Positions 22,358-35,068 are shown, numbered from the stretch's first letter. The stretch is 64,000 bases of DNA from Linum tenue (GCA_946122785.1 CAMGYJ010000004.1:56428679-56492678); one strand, 5' to 3'. The notes: generated from the letters alone by a model not told the origin. Translations and numbers: made by a program.

Positions 22358-23290
22358 CTCGGCTGTGTTTGGTTCCCCTCTTATTTCATCAAAAAATTTA
22401 GTTATCAAATTTAACTTTAGATCAAGGGCTAATACCAAGGTTGTTAGCCAGTTTAGCTTGTTAGTCCGATCGAGTAAGTGGATGATTATTAATGATCTGA
22501 TTGTGTATTTCGGTTTAGCTCGAATATATGAAAAAATATATATATTATTTATATATTTATAATTTATATCAAATTTCATCTACCATGGTTAGTAACACAT
22601 AGTATCACACAAAAGTAACCGTTCGTACTTGAATCCAACATATAGTGAAATTCAAACACACTTAAATAATATCAATATTCAAATGTTCAATTTAAAATTC
22701 CAAAATTAGGGCTAAGTGCAGGGAAAACCGAAAAAGTTGCGTAATTCACAAACCAAAAGGAACCTCCAGCACGGGAACTTACAGCCGACAAATGTCGTCT
22801 TAGCTCTCCCTCCTCTCTAGCCAACCACCGCATCGTCCCTCCTCTCCAGTAGACCGTAGCTGTCGTCTCCAGCAGCGCAACAGGGTCATCGTCGCAAGCA
22901 TCTATTGCGCCTCGTCCTCGCCGCCATCGCACAGTCTTCCTCCATAGTTGTCGTCGTTGATCGCCATCGTGCTAGTTGGAGAAGGTTTGTGACTCACACG
23001 TCCTTCCCTCTCTCGTTTGGTGGGTTGATGAATGATGAATAATGAATTAATGATAAATTATAGTAGGGTATGCTACTAATTTAAATGGAAAAGGGGTAAT
23101 GCCCATAATGGTATGATGGATTGAGATTTGTAGGCATGAGTATGGTGGATTAAGAGCTTTTGGTTCGATTTTTTTTCCAACATTTAATTTAGTGAGGCGA
23201 CGATTAATCGCCCTGAACGCCAGGCGGTGACTCCCCGTCTAGTTGACGCCTAACGTCTTCTTGAACAATGTAATTTAGTAATCTCCTATA
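22358..23290. other. Intergenic; diverged copy of a hAT-like repeat family, otherwise nothing seen
   Basis: From about 22432 (CCAAGGTTGTTAGCCAGTTTA) to about 22740 the sequence is collinear with the elements at 38935-39376 and 48784-49233 (AATATATGAAAA..., ATCAAATTTCATCTA, TTCAAATGTTCAA). Its right terminus is missing. The remainder, including 'GGCGACGATTAATCGCC' near 23197, shows no recognisable gene. Confidence 0.45.
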
Positions 23291-23299
23291 CGCCTAACG

Positions 23300-24390
23300 T
23301 CTTCCCCTCTTTGCCCGAACCGAAATATAGCTCGGTTCGGTTCGGATTTTTTTTGTCAAAACCGAATTTATGCAGCGTGAAGACGTCCCCTCTTTGCCTT
23401 CACCCATTACCTCGCTCTCGCTCCTCTTTTTGCTCTTCTCCGCTTTTTCTCCCTCTCTCCAGCTATCTAACTCTGCCTCTTTCCCATAAACAGAGCAACA
23501 AAGCCAACCCCTCCCTGGCCCCTGCCTCTTCGTCGTTCCCAGCTCCCACAAAGCCCAACCCTCCCTGACTCTTCGTTCTCCCCCAAATCGATTCGTCTCA
23601 TCTCCCTCTATCCCCGACCATCGTCTCCGCTCCCCGAATCCCCCAACCTCAACCATGCATCTCATCCTCCACCTTCGACAGAGATTCAAAAATCTCCCCC
23701 AATCACCCCCAATCTCATTGATTCTCTCTCACCGACTCACTGGACACTGGCAGAGGCTACCAATGACACATGCACCGCCCGGGTCAGCAGAGGCCACCGA
23801 TGACACATGCGCCGCCGCGGGAAGCAAGAACAGATCCAGACTTTCCTTCGATTCAACATTTGTTTTTGTTTTTGTTTGATTCTGATTTGTTCTAGGTTTG
23901 CTAATATGAGGTTTTGTCTTTTTTGATTTTGAGTATAAATGGCCGGCGATGAGAAGAGAATGGAGAGAGGGAAATGATAGGACTCCAATGGCCGCCCAGA
24001 GGAAGTCGGCGGCGGTACATCCACGGCAGGGGATGGCGACGGCAAAGAGGCAGGATGCTGGTTGTGGAAGAAGAAAAAGAAGATGATGATTTTGGAATGG
24101 GCTAGGGTTTTAGTGGCAGAGAGTGGGCTTGGGGTTGTGGGTTGTATGTGTGTGAGGGTGGGCTTGGGTTGTGGGATGTGTGAGAGTGGGCTTGTAAATG
24201 TGGGTTGTGTGTGAGAGGGAGAGGAATTTCGGTTTGTTCGGTCGGAATTCGGAATTTCGGGTTCGATTGGGCACACCTTGGTTTTCGAAGTATAGGGTTT
24301 TGCCTTCCGAATTTCGAACCGAATAACAACAGTTCGGTTTCGGTTTATTTCGGTTTTGGTTCGGTTCGGGTTTACCGAACCGGTTGCCCA
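23300..24390. mobile_element. Degenerate transposon with CGGTTCGG-rich inverted ends
   Basis: The left side (about 23307-23370: GCCCGAACCGAA, CTCGGTTCGGTTCGG) and the right side (about 24315-24385: CGAACCGAATAAC, TTCGGTTCGGG, CCGAACCGGTTGCCC) are inverted relative to each other, a style common to hAT ends in plants. The termini and target duplication are not clear. The 750-bp interior is GC-richer and pyrimidine-rich and may be captured gene or promoter sequence; I recognise no protein. Confidence 0.4.
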
Positions 24391-24610
24391 CAGGGAAATT
24401 TTAACATAAAATATAATAGAAGGACAAATTTGAAACCCTAATAAATATTTAGAGAATCCTATTCCAATTCGATTACCCTAATTCCACACGGAAGAGATAA
24501 TCGAAGGGTCATATAAAATTAACTCCTCTCGAGTGAAAATTATTACTGAGCATTCATAAACAAACAAATTGTTACTGAGCGAGCGAGGGACGCAGGATTT
24601 CGCTTTTTCT

Positions 24611-24640
24611 TTTCTCTTCTCTTCTCTTCTCTTCTCCTCC
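24611..24640. repeat. (TCTCT/TTCTC)n pyrimidine microsatellite in the TRB 5' leader region
   Basis: Repeated TCTTC/TCTCT units lie about 0.8 kb before the TRB start codon. Pyrimidine tracts like this are common near plant transcription starts. Confidence 0.6.
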
Positions 24641-25407
24641 CCAGAAATACACAGAAAAAACGCAGTAGAAATGTTTTCCCGATTTCATCTCTCCAATTTC
24701 TTAGAGTGAGCGAGTCACCAAATTCCCCAATTTCAAGCAATTGTATCCTCTCGCACACAAAAACGATCCCTTTGTAAATTCCTTCTCCTTCTACACATTT
24801 CCCCTGCTGCTGCGCTGGCTCGCCTGTTTGTGAGGTACACACTCTTCATGTCCAACCCACCGTAATGAATTAACTGTGATATGGAGGAATTCGTTGGAGC
24901 CGCCCTTTTTTCTTTTGTGTGTTCTACCTCACTTGCCACTCGCTACAGTGCTTTAGATTGTCTCAATTGTTTGATATTGTTTAATCCAATTTTCTTGGTC
25001 GGAAATCGTCGTCGTTGCAAATTCGGTCTGCGATCCGTGCCTTCTTTCTGGGAATTTATTTGTCGAATTCGCCATGATTTGGATTCGAGAATTTGGGTTC
25101 CTGATTGCGCAAAATTATAAGTAAAAGCAACCACCTTTGCGGGAAATTGCAAGGAATTCGGTACTAGGTTGGTTGAATCTGCATGGGTTTGCTGATTGAG
25201 GGTTGAATTGTTGGCTTTTTTATTATGGCATTGTCCTTTTTCTTCTCTCTCGTTGCTATGATTCTTTACTTGATGATCTAGATGCAGTTCCACTGTTCGT
25301 CTCTGAATGCCTCTTCTTCGTTTGTTCTTTTGTTTATGATGTACAATTAAGGTTTTCGACTTTGGAGATAGATTCCTTCAAGAGGAGGGAACGATCATTC
25401 GGGTTTG

Positions 25408-27302
25408 ATGGGCGCTCCTAAGCAAAAGTGGACAGCAGAAGAAGAGGCTGCCCTTAAAGCTGGAGTGGTTAAGCATGGGACTGGTAAATGGCGCACTATC
25501 CTTATGGACCCCGAGTTCAGTGCAGTTTTGCAGCTGCGTTCTAATGTTGATCTCAAAGTATGTATGATGCATAACCTTAATCAGCAGTTCTTTTTGTGTG
25601 TTGTCTTTATTTCTGATTCATGTCCGTGTTTTCCTTGGTTGTACTGGATTGAAAGTGTAAAGCTTTACTAATGGTTGACAGGATAAATGGAGAAACATTA
25701 ATGTGACAGCAATTTGGGGTTCTAGGCAAAAGGCAAAGCTTGCACTTAAGAGCAGTCCACAAACACTTAAAAATGACCAGAGCTCTAGCCCTCCGACCAC
25801 TGTAGTACCCTCTAATGAAGAAGCTGTTGACGCCAAGCCTCTTGCAGTAGTTTCCGCTGCAACATCACGACGTAGTGGGAGTCCAAGGGAACTATTTCCA
25901 AAGTACGAAATCTTACCTGAACATTTAAATATTTGCTTCATCATTTTTCTGCAGATTAATGATACATATTGGCAACTCCTTACCCTTGATGTTGGAATTT
26001 GGTAAACTATACCTGAGAATCTACGGGCAGATCACAGTGGAACAAGACACTATATGTTCTCAATTGATATGTGCTTAAATTCATATGCATCAGCTTAGTA
26101 CAAGCCTCATTTGAGGTTTTCAAACATATGCACGGGACTTATGCTTTGGATGATGTGGATAATTGATGATTATATTTCAGAATTAGAAAGTTGAATTTAT
26201 AGCAGATTCTGTCCCAGAATTTTGTGATAGCTTGCTATACAAAAACGAAATATAGTATCTGAAAATAAAGCCTACGTTACTTACATCTCCACAAATATAG
26301 GCGAGGATTCAGTTCTGCAGGACTAAGGATTTTCATATTAGAATGTATATATCTAGTGATTGAACACTTGATTTACTCAATCATTGAACCTGTTCCCTCC
26401 ATGATGGTAGGTTGGATAGTTTGATTTTAGAGGCTATCGCTACTTTGAAGGAGCCAGGTGGCTCTGATGGAGCTTCGATTGCTATGTACATAGAGGTATA
26501 CCTCACCCCTTTTTCATTAGAAAATACATGGTAGTTATTTCCTTTCCAAAATCAAATATTGCAGTAATATTTTCGTATTCTAGTTTGAGAGCATATCATA
26601 TTTATATGAATTAAGGGTTTTCCCTTCACTTGCTTTGCTTCAGCATGTTTAAGCTCCATTTGATGTATTGAGTGTTACAATTTGTAGGATAAACAATGGG
26701 CAGTCCCAAAACTCAGAAAGTTATTGGCAGGAAACCTAAAGCGTTTAACAGCCGCTGGAAAGTTGATCAAGGTAATTGTTATGTTTTTCTTCTTTCCGCT
26801 GTTGGTGTTGCTTATATCGTAGTGATTATCTTTAGAGTGACATGACGAGAACATCTAAGCTGCTCAGGGAACAGGCCATATCTCATATGGTCAAATATAT
26901 TTGTTGTCATATGGTTCTTGACTATTGTTCTTTTATTCAACACAGGTAAAGCACAAGTACAGAATTGTACCAAGTTCTCCTTTATCAAAGGGAAAGAAAA
27001 GAACCCCCCTTTCACGTATAGATGAAGATCAGAAGGACACTTCAAACTTGGAAAAGAATGGCACCACCAAAATGGTGACTGAGTCCCAAGTTGAGCAAGG
27101 CCTATTGAGAATACAAGGTATGACTGCCCAAGAGGCTGCGGATGCTGCAGCTAAGGCAGTTGCAGAAGCCGAGGCTGCTATTGCTGAGGCCGAAAAGGCT
27201 ACTAGGGAGGCAGATAGAGCAGAGGCTGAAGCAGAGGCTCGCCAAGTTTTTGCAAAAGCAGCTTTGAAAGCATTTAAACTCTGTGCACGTCACTCCTGGT
27301 AA
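25408..27302 (+). CDS. TRB: Telomere repeat-binding factor TRB / single-Myb-histone protein
   Basis: This is a nuclear DNA-binding protein that recognises telomeric repeats and promoter telo-boxes. Exons: 25408-25557, 25682-25902, 26411-26495, 26688-26771, 26946-27302; 298 residues, as in Arabidopsis TRBs (about 300). The order of domains is diagnostic. A single N-terminal Myb domain ([20 protein letters not shown], with the telobox signature VDLKDKWRN split by intron 1) comes first. A linker histone H1/H5-like domain follows from about residue 124 ([40 protein letters not shown]). Last is an Ala/Glu-rich coiled coil ([20 protein letters not shown]...) ending in Trp. The ATG at 25408 is chosen because MGAPKQKW is the conserved TRB start. 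A leader intron between about 24834 and 25370 is possible (GAG/GTACAC donor) but unproven. Which TRB paralogue it is cannot be settled here; position favours TRB2. Confidence 0.95.
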
Positions 27303-27881
27303 TTGATTAATTTCCCCTCGCCCCATCTTCATGAAAGATATTTCGTCATTTATAATGTAGATAGGGAATCAACAATGCTGATAACTATGAGAGGCTGACA
27401 TGTTTCCATCTCTGATCCATAAAATGTCAACTCATTCTCCTTGCAGATGACTGGAAGTATGACTTGGATGGGTGCTTTAGGTGTTTTAGCACAAAAAGTA
27501 AACCTCGTAATTTTTGCAGCAAAATCTCGACTGCCAGCCATGTTGACTTGTACTGTAAATGTTGTATATGTCAAAGGTGCAACAACATTGAATCTGCAAC
27601 GATATAGTGATCCTTTAGAGAACAGAAATCTGTGACTCAAGGATTCTGAATAATATAGATTTTTTTGACACCAAGAGTTTAGTGCTTTCCAAGAGCACGG
27701 GACAGAGTTGATCAGTTGAAAGAGCCAAAGTTGATCATTTCTTTCTTACATTAATATTACATACATTAGGAAGAAATCATGATTTCTGGTCACAACTAGG
27801 TCTGAAATCATGAGGATGCCAATTCCCACGTTGTTTCTTTTGTTCCACAATCTAAGATGTGTTTGTGCCCTAAACTAGTAC

Positions 27882-30800
27882 TTACAAAAGCTCTTTCTGC
27901 CTACTAGGATCCATATAACCAAACGTTTCATTTCCACAGAGAGCTCGTAATGCTTTTGATAAGTTTGAGACGGTGGCTTCTGATGGAAGATGGCAATTAC
28001 TAATTGCAGCTAAAAGCTTGTGTAAACTGTCCGTACTGATCTTACGTCCATAAGACTTGAGTATATCTTTCCACTGGGTTTCACTGATCTGGAATGGTGC
28101 ATACGCGGCAGCATTCGCAAGTGTAACAGCTTTCTCATAGTTCTGATCTCTTGCAGCTTGGCATACCAGTTCAATGAAGTAAAGTGGAGAAGGGATTTCT
28201 CCTGCTTCCAAAATCGTGTCGAATGCATGCTCCAAAAGATGTCCCTGCCATAATAGAATCTCAGTAAGGGGTAAAATATAAGTGTAATTAGATGTCTCAG
28301 TAGGAGAAATACATTCAGGGAGGATAGACTGCTGATAAGCAAGGAATATTGAAAAAGACTGATACATGAGAAGAAACCCCCACCTTCCCAGCTCTAGAAG
28401 CTTTCACAAGTAGCAATTCGTGTTTTGTTTGATCTAACTGATATCCAGAAAATACCATCTCTCTGTACACATGCTCAAAGTATTCCCACTCGAGTGCGTT
28501 GGCAGATGCTTCAAGCATAGCACTGTAAGTGTATCCATCTGGTGTGCAATGAGTACCATAGGTGATCTTAATTTCTTCATACAAGCTCTTCGCCGCAGAG
28601 AAGAAATCATTTTGGCAATAAACTCTCAGCATCGTGTTTATGGTCCCTATGTTAGGGACACAATGAGATTTCATATGCTCGAAAATAGCTATGCAATCAT
28701 GGATGTGTCCTCCATCCATGGCAGCTAGGATCATCCCCGTGAAAGTGTACTCCATAGGTTTACTTTGGGGAACCCTTCTAATCTTGTCAACCTGATAAAA
28801 CAGTCTTACAACACAAGTTAGCAACTCTTGCTGATAGCTATCCAAAAGGCAAACAGTATAAGCAGAATGAAACATTATCAATGTATTTGATTCAACAAAT
28901 GGTTGGTGCCTGTGATCTCTGGGGGACTCCGGTTGGTCGTGAAACCAAAGTTCTCATCAAATACATAATTTTGAACTTCTACTCTAAAAATCTTTTTCTA
29001 AATTAAGGTAGACCCCTACTTTACATCCTCGTTTCTACATCTCCAATTCTAACACTTCCCCTTCAGTTAAACTTCAAAAGTTTGTGAGGCCATCTTAGTC
29101 ATTTCACAGAACTTGCATATTTAAATAATATCATCTAGCAGGTGGGCAGCTTAATCATTTCACAATCTTAATAATTTTTCCACACTTCCACTACTACTAT
29201 TGCCAAGTTCTCCCCTCACAGGTCTCTGATTGAATCAAATTGGTTCGCAAATGGTGTATAGTTCAGTAAACATCAAAATACTAAGCAACAGACTCTGACC
29301 TCATGCATGGCATCTCGCCACCTCCCGTGATGACAAAGGCAACATGCTAGCTCATAATACACGCTTGCTACTCCAACCACACCTCTGTCTTCCATATCTC
29401 TTACCGATTCCACTGCTTCATTTACTTTACCTTCCTCCCAAAAAGCTCTAACTAGAACTGGACAACAAATGCAGTATCAAAATATATAGATGTTTTATGC
29501 AACCAGATATCAATATGCCTAAGGAACTGAGCAAACTAGTCTACCTTTGTATGTAAGAGCTTTTGGAGCTTGTCCACTTCTGTTCATCTTGTTAAAGAAC
29601 TCATGGACCAAGTCATATTTCCCACACCGTAGCATTACCTTTCAACAAGTATTTTCCTGTAAGTCTCAGAGTACAAGGGTGGGATTGTGGTGATATCAAC
29701 TTCCATTACTCCATCTAAAATTCATAGCTAAGGGAGGCTCAAATGGTTTGGCATCTAAGTTATACGGAAAATTCACAGAGGCTTACAGATAGATTTGGAA
29801 CTCTAGGTTTACTGTGGTGACTATTTCTACACGATGGTAAATGTTTACAGGATTGAATTACTGCTATATAGCCTTCTACTTTTACAGCAAGACACCCTAC
29901 ATCCAACTTGTTGTTAGCTCCACCTAAACCTAACTGAAAGGAAGTTATAGATAGCATGATCCTAAGATTACCTCCATTGCTAACCCATATGTTGCTCCAT
30001 TAGGTTTTAGACCACCCTTTCTCAACTGCTCAAATACCCATGAGGCGCCCTTCCACTGCTGTGATGGAATACAAGCATTCAACACCTGCGCAGAGAAATT
30101 ACAAGGAGAAATAAGTATATTTCTATTAATCATAGCTGGTACACTATAGGTAATATGCAAGATGCCAAGAAAAGAAAGAGATCTGGTGTTGTGCTCCCGT
30201 ACAGCATTATATATAACCAAATCAGGTTCAAGGCATAGGTCCCAATCCTTCTTCCGCATAATACTAACTCTTTTAGGAGGCTTCTCTCTCATGACTTCCA
30301 TAACTTTCATCAATTCCTTCAGAAGACCAGCTTGACCAAGTGTAACAGCAATACTGTGATATGCAGCCATATCCGGGTATGTGTTGCAATCTTCCTGAAG
30401 CATTCAACATACCAATCATCAATGCTCAGCTAAAGGGGACAACCCAAATAAACATAAGCCGCACACCATTGAAGTGACTATTACACGCATCAGGTTGAAA
30501 ATGTGAAGAGCTTCATGTGGTCTCCTTGCCTTGCCAAGTACTGACAAGACTTTTGTGTAGACAAACCTACAAAAAGGACGATGATTTTCTCTTCATAATA
30601 ACCTCTGAACTCCAATGCCGAACAGAATTCACCACCAGGGGTTATACCTGCTCATGAATTCTTTCCTATCCTTATCATTATATACCCACTCAACAACTGC
30701 TAAAGCTTGTTTCCATTGTCCTCTCGCTCCTAATGTATCCACAATCTTCAACAACTGCCTTTCTGTAAATTGCAATCCTGACTGCTTCATCATCCTCGCT

Positions 30801-31524
30801 AATTTCCAGTCCTTCACCGTCGTCACCTCTTTAAGACACAACCTATTGCAACAGAAGTATAAAACACACATTACAACCTAAAAGAGCTGTGTGGCTAAGA
30901 CGAAAAAGAAGTATCAACAAACTCGAGTTTAGTCACAAACTTGTTAACAAGAAACTGGATTGTTTCCCCTTCACTGCACTTTCGCCTGGAGGGTTCCAAA
31001 TTAGTTTCATTTTCAGTCCTGGAAAAGTCATCGTCTTCAAAATCGATATCATCATCCAACACCCACTTCAAATTGCCCTCAAATATCTCCTTCAGTTCCC
31101 TCAGATTCTCCCTTTTCGGCTTCCCTCTGTCGAAATCTTTACAGCGGCCAGAAATCTCCCTTAGCTTAACTTTACCCATCTTTTCCCAGGGCCTCCCCTC
31201 CAAAAGAACCCCACTTCCTCTCGGCTCTACCGCCTTGGTGAAGTCTCTGTACTCGCGCTTCACTGTCAGAAAGTGGGATTCCTCGGCGAGGGCTTGTTTT
31301 TCGGATTCAGTGAGCGGCGGCGGTTGCTGGGTGCGGCGAATTTTGTTCAGCTTGCGGTTGTGTTTTTGAATTTCTTTCTTGCGGAGGGTGTGAATGATTT
31401 TGGGCGTTGGTTCCAAGCCTTTCTTTAGAAGCCTTCGTTTGATGGTTTCGACTTTGGGTTCAAATTTTTTAGGGGGGAGAGAGGGAGAAGGAGAAGAGGG
31501 AAAAAGAGCCATTGAAGTTTCCAT
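27882..31524 (-). CDS. DG1: Pentatricopeptide repeat protein DG1 (DELAYED GREENING 1-like), chloroplastic
   Basis: DG1 is a plastid PPR protein needed for early chloroplast development and plastid-encoded polymerase-dependent transcription in Arabidopsis. Exons on the minus strand: 31524-30923, 30842-30648, 30566-30485, 30394-30203, 30085-29972, 29638-29545, 29457-29300, 28791-28384, 28244-27882; 2208 bases, 735 residues, all junctions in phase. The first ~200 residues are a basic, charged family-specific region (LEGRPWEKMGKVKLREISGR; WVLDDDIDFEDDDF). PPR motifs follow: LYPDMAAYHSIAVTLGQ-like 'YPDMAAYHSIAVTLGQAG', 'LEPDLVIYNAVLNACIPS', 'LKPNGATYGLAMEVML', 'MEYTFTGMILAAMDGGHIHD' and 'CVPNIGTINTMLRVY'. 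The end of exon 1 (GA/GTTTGT) is the least certain border. The ATG at 31512 (MALF) is an alternative start. The C-terminus stops at SRQKELL and lacks the long acidic tail that I remember for the 798-residue Arabidopsis protein. It is convergent with TRB, with about 580 bp between stop codons. Confidence 0.92.
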
Positions 31525-32541
31525 GACGAGAACTGGTGAGGCCCGGAGTGGTGTTGTGGTAGAAGCAAGCAGCTAAAAAGCCGAGAAGAGGCGGATAACG
31601 GGTCGACGAGGGTGAAATATGTTCTTTCTTTTCTAGAAATTCCGCCATTTGTCAATTTCTTTCATGCTTGATAATATCTGTTTTGATCATCATTTCTTGA
31701 TCCGGTCAAAAAAAAAAAAAATCATCATTTCTTGATTGATTGTCTTTGAAATATCCGTTTATCGGTTTATCACACAATAGAATGTATTTTTTGGTCATAT
31801 TTATGAGCGAGTTCTAGGACATTTGAAGATCAAAACAAGCCAAAAAATTGAGGTTGTACACAAGTTACGAGACTGAGTGTCTCAAGTCACAATCGGGGGT
31901 GACATTCGACAAACAGGGGATGAGATGAGCAAAAATGTAGTAAGTTTTACACAAGTTGCGACCTGACTTGCAAAACCCACGGTATGATCGTGACGTGGAA
32001 CACAAAATCGTGACTTTCATCTACAAACAAAGTGAAACAACAAGTTTTGCACAGTTCACAGCCTGTGTCACTACCGTGACGCATGCATTGTCTCGGTATG
32101 AATAGTTGTTGCAATTATTAGAAGGGGGAGAGTTGAGTTATTGGCCAAAAGCATCCAAGGGGCGTTCCAACGAGAAGAAGAGCGATCTATGAGGGTTCTT
32201 AGAGCTAAATTGGAGGTTCCCGCCTCCATTGGATCTAGAAGAAAATTGAAGATCTTGAACTTTATATTATAAATCTCTCCTCTCTATGAAATAATTCTCC
32301 TTCATTTAGTTCATGAGAAGAGATGGAAGAAAATTTTGGGTGGAGGATATTTTAGGGGGAAATGTTATTTCATAACAAAATTATGAGATATTGGCAAGAG
32401 GGGTTAAAATTAATTTGATAATAGTTTTTTTTTTTTTTGATTTTTCCCCCCTAATTTTTCATACAAAAGTATAAAAGAAAAGGTCAAATAAAAACACTTC
32501 AACCACAACTTTCCCTTCCTTCGGAGGGAACACTTCTACCG
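31525..32541. other. Upstream of DG1: LTR-like remnant
   Basis: Apart from the small retroposon at 31702-31720, the stretch from about 31790 resembles a Gypsy-type LTR (repeated 'GTGAC'/'CAAGTT' phrases, later 'GGAGGTTCCCGCCTCCATTGGA'). It probably continues beyond the inserted repeat copy C at 33362-34130. No gene is seen. Confidence 0.3.
31686..31736 (+). mobile_element. Minimal retroposed insertion: 6 bp plus poly(A), 16-bp TSD
   Basis: ATCATCATTTCTTGAT occurs exactly at 31686-31701 and 31721-31736. Between the two copies lies only CCGGTC followed by 13 A residues. An exact 16-bp duplication around a poly(A) tail is the signature of target-primed reverse transcription, so this is a LINE or SINE insertion truncated to almost nothing. 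Confidence 0.8.
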
Positions 32542-33352
32542 AGCTCAGGTTATGCACCCATCAATAACCAAATCTGGACCCTTCATTTAGAAAATCCAGA
32601 TCTAAAGATGGAGAATTAAAGACCATTTTTATTTTTCCTAACTTTCTTAATCGGCTCATATCTTTTTCGTTTTAACTCGGATTTTAATTTTTTTTGCACA
32701 GATGGAACGAGTTCATCGTGCTCTACAAAATGAGATCAATTTTCAATATTTTTGAGGAAAAAAAATCTGGCCTCTCGGTACCAACTGCATACCATATGGT
32801 ATTTAATTCGTTTTTGAAAACGTTTGCACAGAAGGGACGAGTTCATCATGATCTATTAGATCTAAAAATTTCTAGGTGAACAAATTACATGACCAAAAAA
32901 TACCACACAATACCACCCTGGTACGGGGTGGTATCTTGTGGTACACAATGATAAAAGTCGTAAATGACAGTTAATATACTTCTACTATCATGTATTCAAC
33001 CATCCTACAGTCTTGGTTTGTTCATATCACAATGGTACGCTTTTCAAACCATAGATATGCTCTTATTTCAATACCAGTCAATACCATATGGTATAGACTG
33101 GTAAAAAATGACTCAATTTTTTTTGTTCGAAAAATATATCAAAGTGATATCATTTTGAAGAGCACAATTAATCTGATCTAACTGTGCAAAAAAATTAAAT
33201 TTTGACTTAAAACGAGTGAGAAATTGTCCATCATAGATTAAGGAGGGAAAAATTAAAGGCTTTCCAGGAGAGAGAGGGATGCTGATGTCATGCTGTTGTG
33301 GGCTGGTTACTCATGATTACTCACCATAAGGTTACTCACCTGATCCGTTCCC
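32542..33352 (+). mobile_element. Copy C of the ~0.8-kb repeat family, 811 bp, 9-bp TSD CTTCTACCG
   Basis: This is the most complete copy. CTTCTACCG lies at 32533-32541 and 33353-33361. The ends (AGCTCAGGTTATGCACCC... and ...GGTTACTCACCTGATCCG) do not form a convincing terminal inverted repeat, so a non-TIR Mutator-like derivative is a reasonable reading. The interior has clustered ATACCACCC/GGTGGTAT words around 32900-32940 and no conserved ORF. Confidence 0.7.
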
Positions 33353-33361
33353 CTTCTACCG

Positions 33362-34320
33362 TGCAGATGGGGGAAATTGTGGTGGGTCCAATGCATATTT
33401 CCTCCCTTCCTTTTTTACAAGAACGAGGGGAAATTAGGATTTGATGAAACCTACTCATGTTTAGTTTGATTGAATGACTGTATGCGTACTCTATTTTGAT
33501 ATTCTTTAGTTCATATCTAATCTATTCATGTTTTGATGTTCAATCCTTCCTTGATCAATATTATTGACTATGCTTTGACTCTATGACGGAGAAAATCTTA
33601 TTAGGGTAATAGAACATCATAAATTGGGTGTAAAGGGGTAGATTGCACTAGCGTGAGTAGGGTCTTTGTTTTGTATTGTGTGAGAACCTCACTAGATAGA
33701 GGGGGTCTTGTATCGAACGCCTTGATCGGTTGTTTTAGAGAAGATTATATCCCTCTTAGCAACCCACTCAAGAGGGTCTTGATTGCTCAAATAGAGATTC
33801 AAGATCTAGTCAAGGATCCTTTGCATTATGAATGAAGATTGAATCAAGTTAGAGGATTGTCAACATTGACTCGGTTAGTGGTTAGGAGGAATAAATGCCT
33901 AACTGCGCTCTCAACTTGTAATTAGTTAGTGTAGTTGTTAGAGTAGTGTAGTTAGTTTAGCTTCATAAACTCAAATCATGTGTGGCTAGATAACAAACTG
34001 AAACGGAGTAATGGTACACCTAGAGATCCAAGTGTTCGATAATTTTATTACTTTACTTCCACTATACTATATTCGATCATTGGTTATGCTTGGCCCTCGA
34101 TCGAGAGTAATTTAGAGCGATTCAAGTTTTTGGCGCCGTTGCTTGAGAATTCTAGGTTATTATGAAGGCTTAGGTTTGTTAATTTAGTCGTTTTACTTTA
34201 TTTTCTTTCCACCTTTGCTTTTGAAGGTGTTTTGTGTTATCATTTTGATCAAGCTCTACACTAACAACCACCATGTTTTCCTTGGGAGAAGAGACTACCC
34301 TCGACTATGAACATGTGACA
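33362..34320 (+). mobile_element. Gypsy-type LTR 3' part and primer-binding-site remnant
   Basis: The sequence runs into 'CAAGTTTTTGGCGCCGTTGC' at about 34123-34142. TGGCGCCGTTGC (34131-34142) is complementary to the 3' end of plant tRNA-Asp and is the standard primer-binding site of many plant Gypsy elements. The bases that normally follow (CGGGGA) have decayed to TTGAGA. Upstream text has the usual LTR style. No gag or pol frame follows, so only an LTR/leader fragment remains, interrupted on its left by copy C. Confidence 0.6.
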
Positions 34321-34626
34321 TAGGGTGCAAATGAGCTAAGTTCTTCACAAGCAGCTCGATACACTGGCTTGTTAGCCCAACTGGTGAGTTGGCTCGTTTT
34401 GAGCTAGCGAGCCAACTCTACTACCAACTTATAAGCAAATCGATTTTAGATCTTATGAGTTGGCTTATTGATAATTCATAGATTTGTTAAATTATATATT
34501 TCACCTCATATGATGTTGAAGACTTTAAGTACATAAGCAAATATGTCTTATTTATAACTTTAAAGATAAATTATGTATCATATATTGCTTAGATATTGAT
34601 TATTAAACTAGTTAAATTTTATAAAA
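34321..34626. other. hAT-like fragment beginning TAGGGTGCAAATGAGC
   Basis: TAGGGTGCAAATGAGCTAAG at about 34321 followed by AGCTCG / CGAGCCAACTC words resembles the termini of the hAT elements at 39385 and 54739, but no matching right end was found. The rest is AT-rich without a gene. Confidence 0.35.
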
Positions 34627-34629
34627 TAA

Positions 34630-35065
34630 GGGGTCGTTTGGTTTTGGTGATAGTTAAATAGATGCATTGTCATTAATGCATGCATAATAATATACATGTA
34701 TATCAGAAAATCGGTGTATTGTAGTTTGCATCGTTTGGTTTATGTGATAGTTATTGTGTTGTTTAAATAAGTTATCTTACTTTTTGGATGAAATGTCACT
34801 TTTACCCTTTGTTTGTAATACAAAAAAAGCAAGACATAAAAAGGTAGGGACAAAGTTGGAAGGAAAAAAAAAACACACAACAATCTCAATCAAACAATCT
34901 CAACAATTTCACCCAAAACTTGAGATTTAACTATCACTCATTGTGAGTGATAGTTTGTGTCACATCAAGCAAACAATGCATGTATTGTTTGTGCAGAAAA
35001 TTCAGAAAAACAATGCATGTATTGTAACTATCTCAACCAAACAATCACCAAAACCAAACGACTCC
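34630..35065. mobile_element. Tourist-like (PIF/Harbinger) MITE, 436 bp, TAA TSD
   Basis: The left end GGGGTCGTTTGGTTTTGGTG and the reversed right end GGAGTCGTTTGGTTTTGGTG are inverted repeats flanked by TAA (34627-34629 and 35066-35068). Subterminal ATGCATTG / CAATGCAT words also pair. It has no coding capacity. Confidence 0.8.
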
Positions 35066-35068
35066 TAA

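Noticed and set aside
23294..24391. Several 70-180-codon frames, both strands
   Set aside because: Overlapping frames in a pyrimidine-biased transposon interior; none resembles a known protein.
31089..31369. Plus-strand frame opposite DG1 exon 1 (within 30941-31369)
   Set aside because: Antisense shadow of a well-supported PPR-protein exon.
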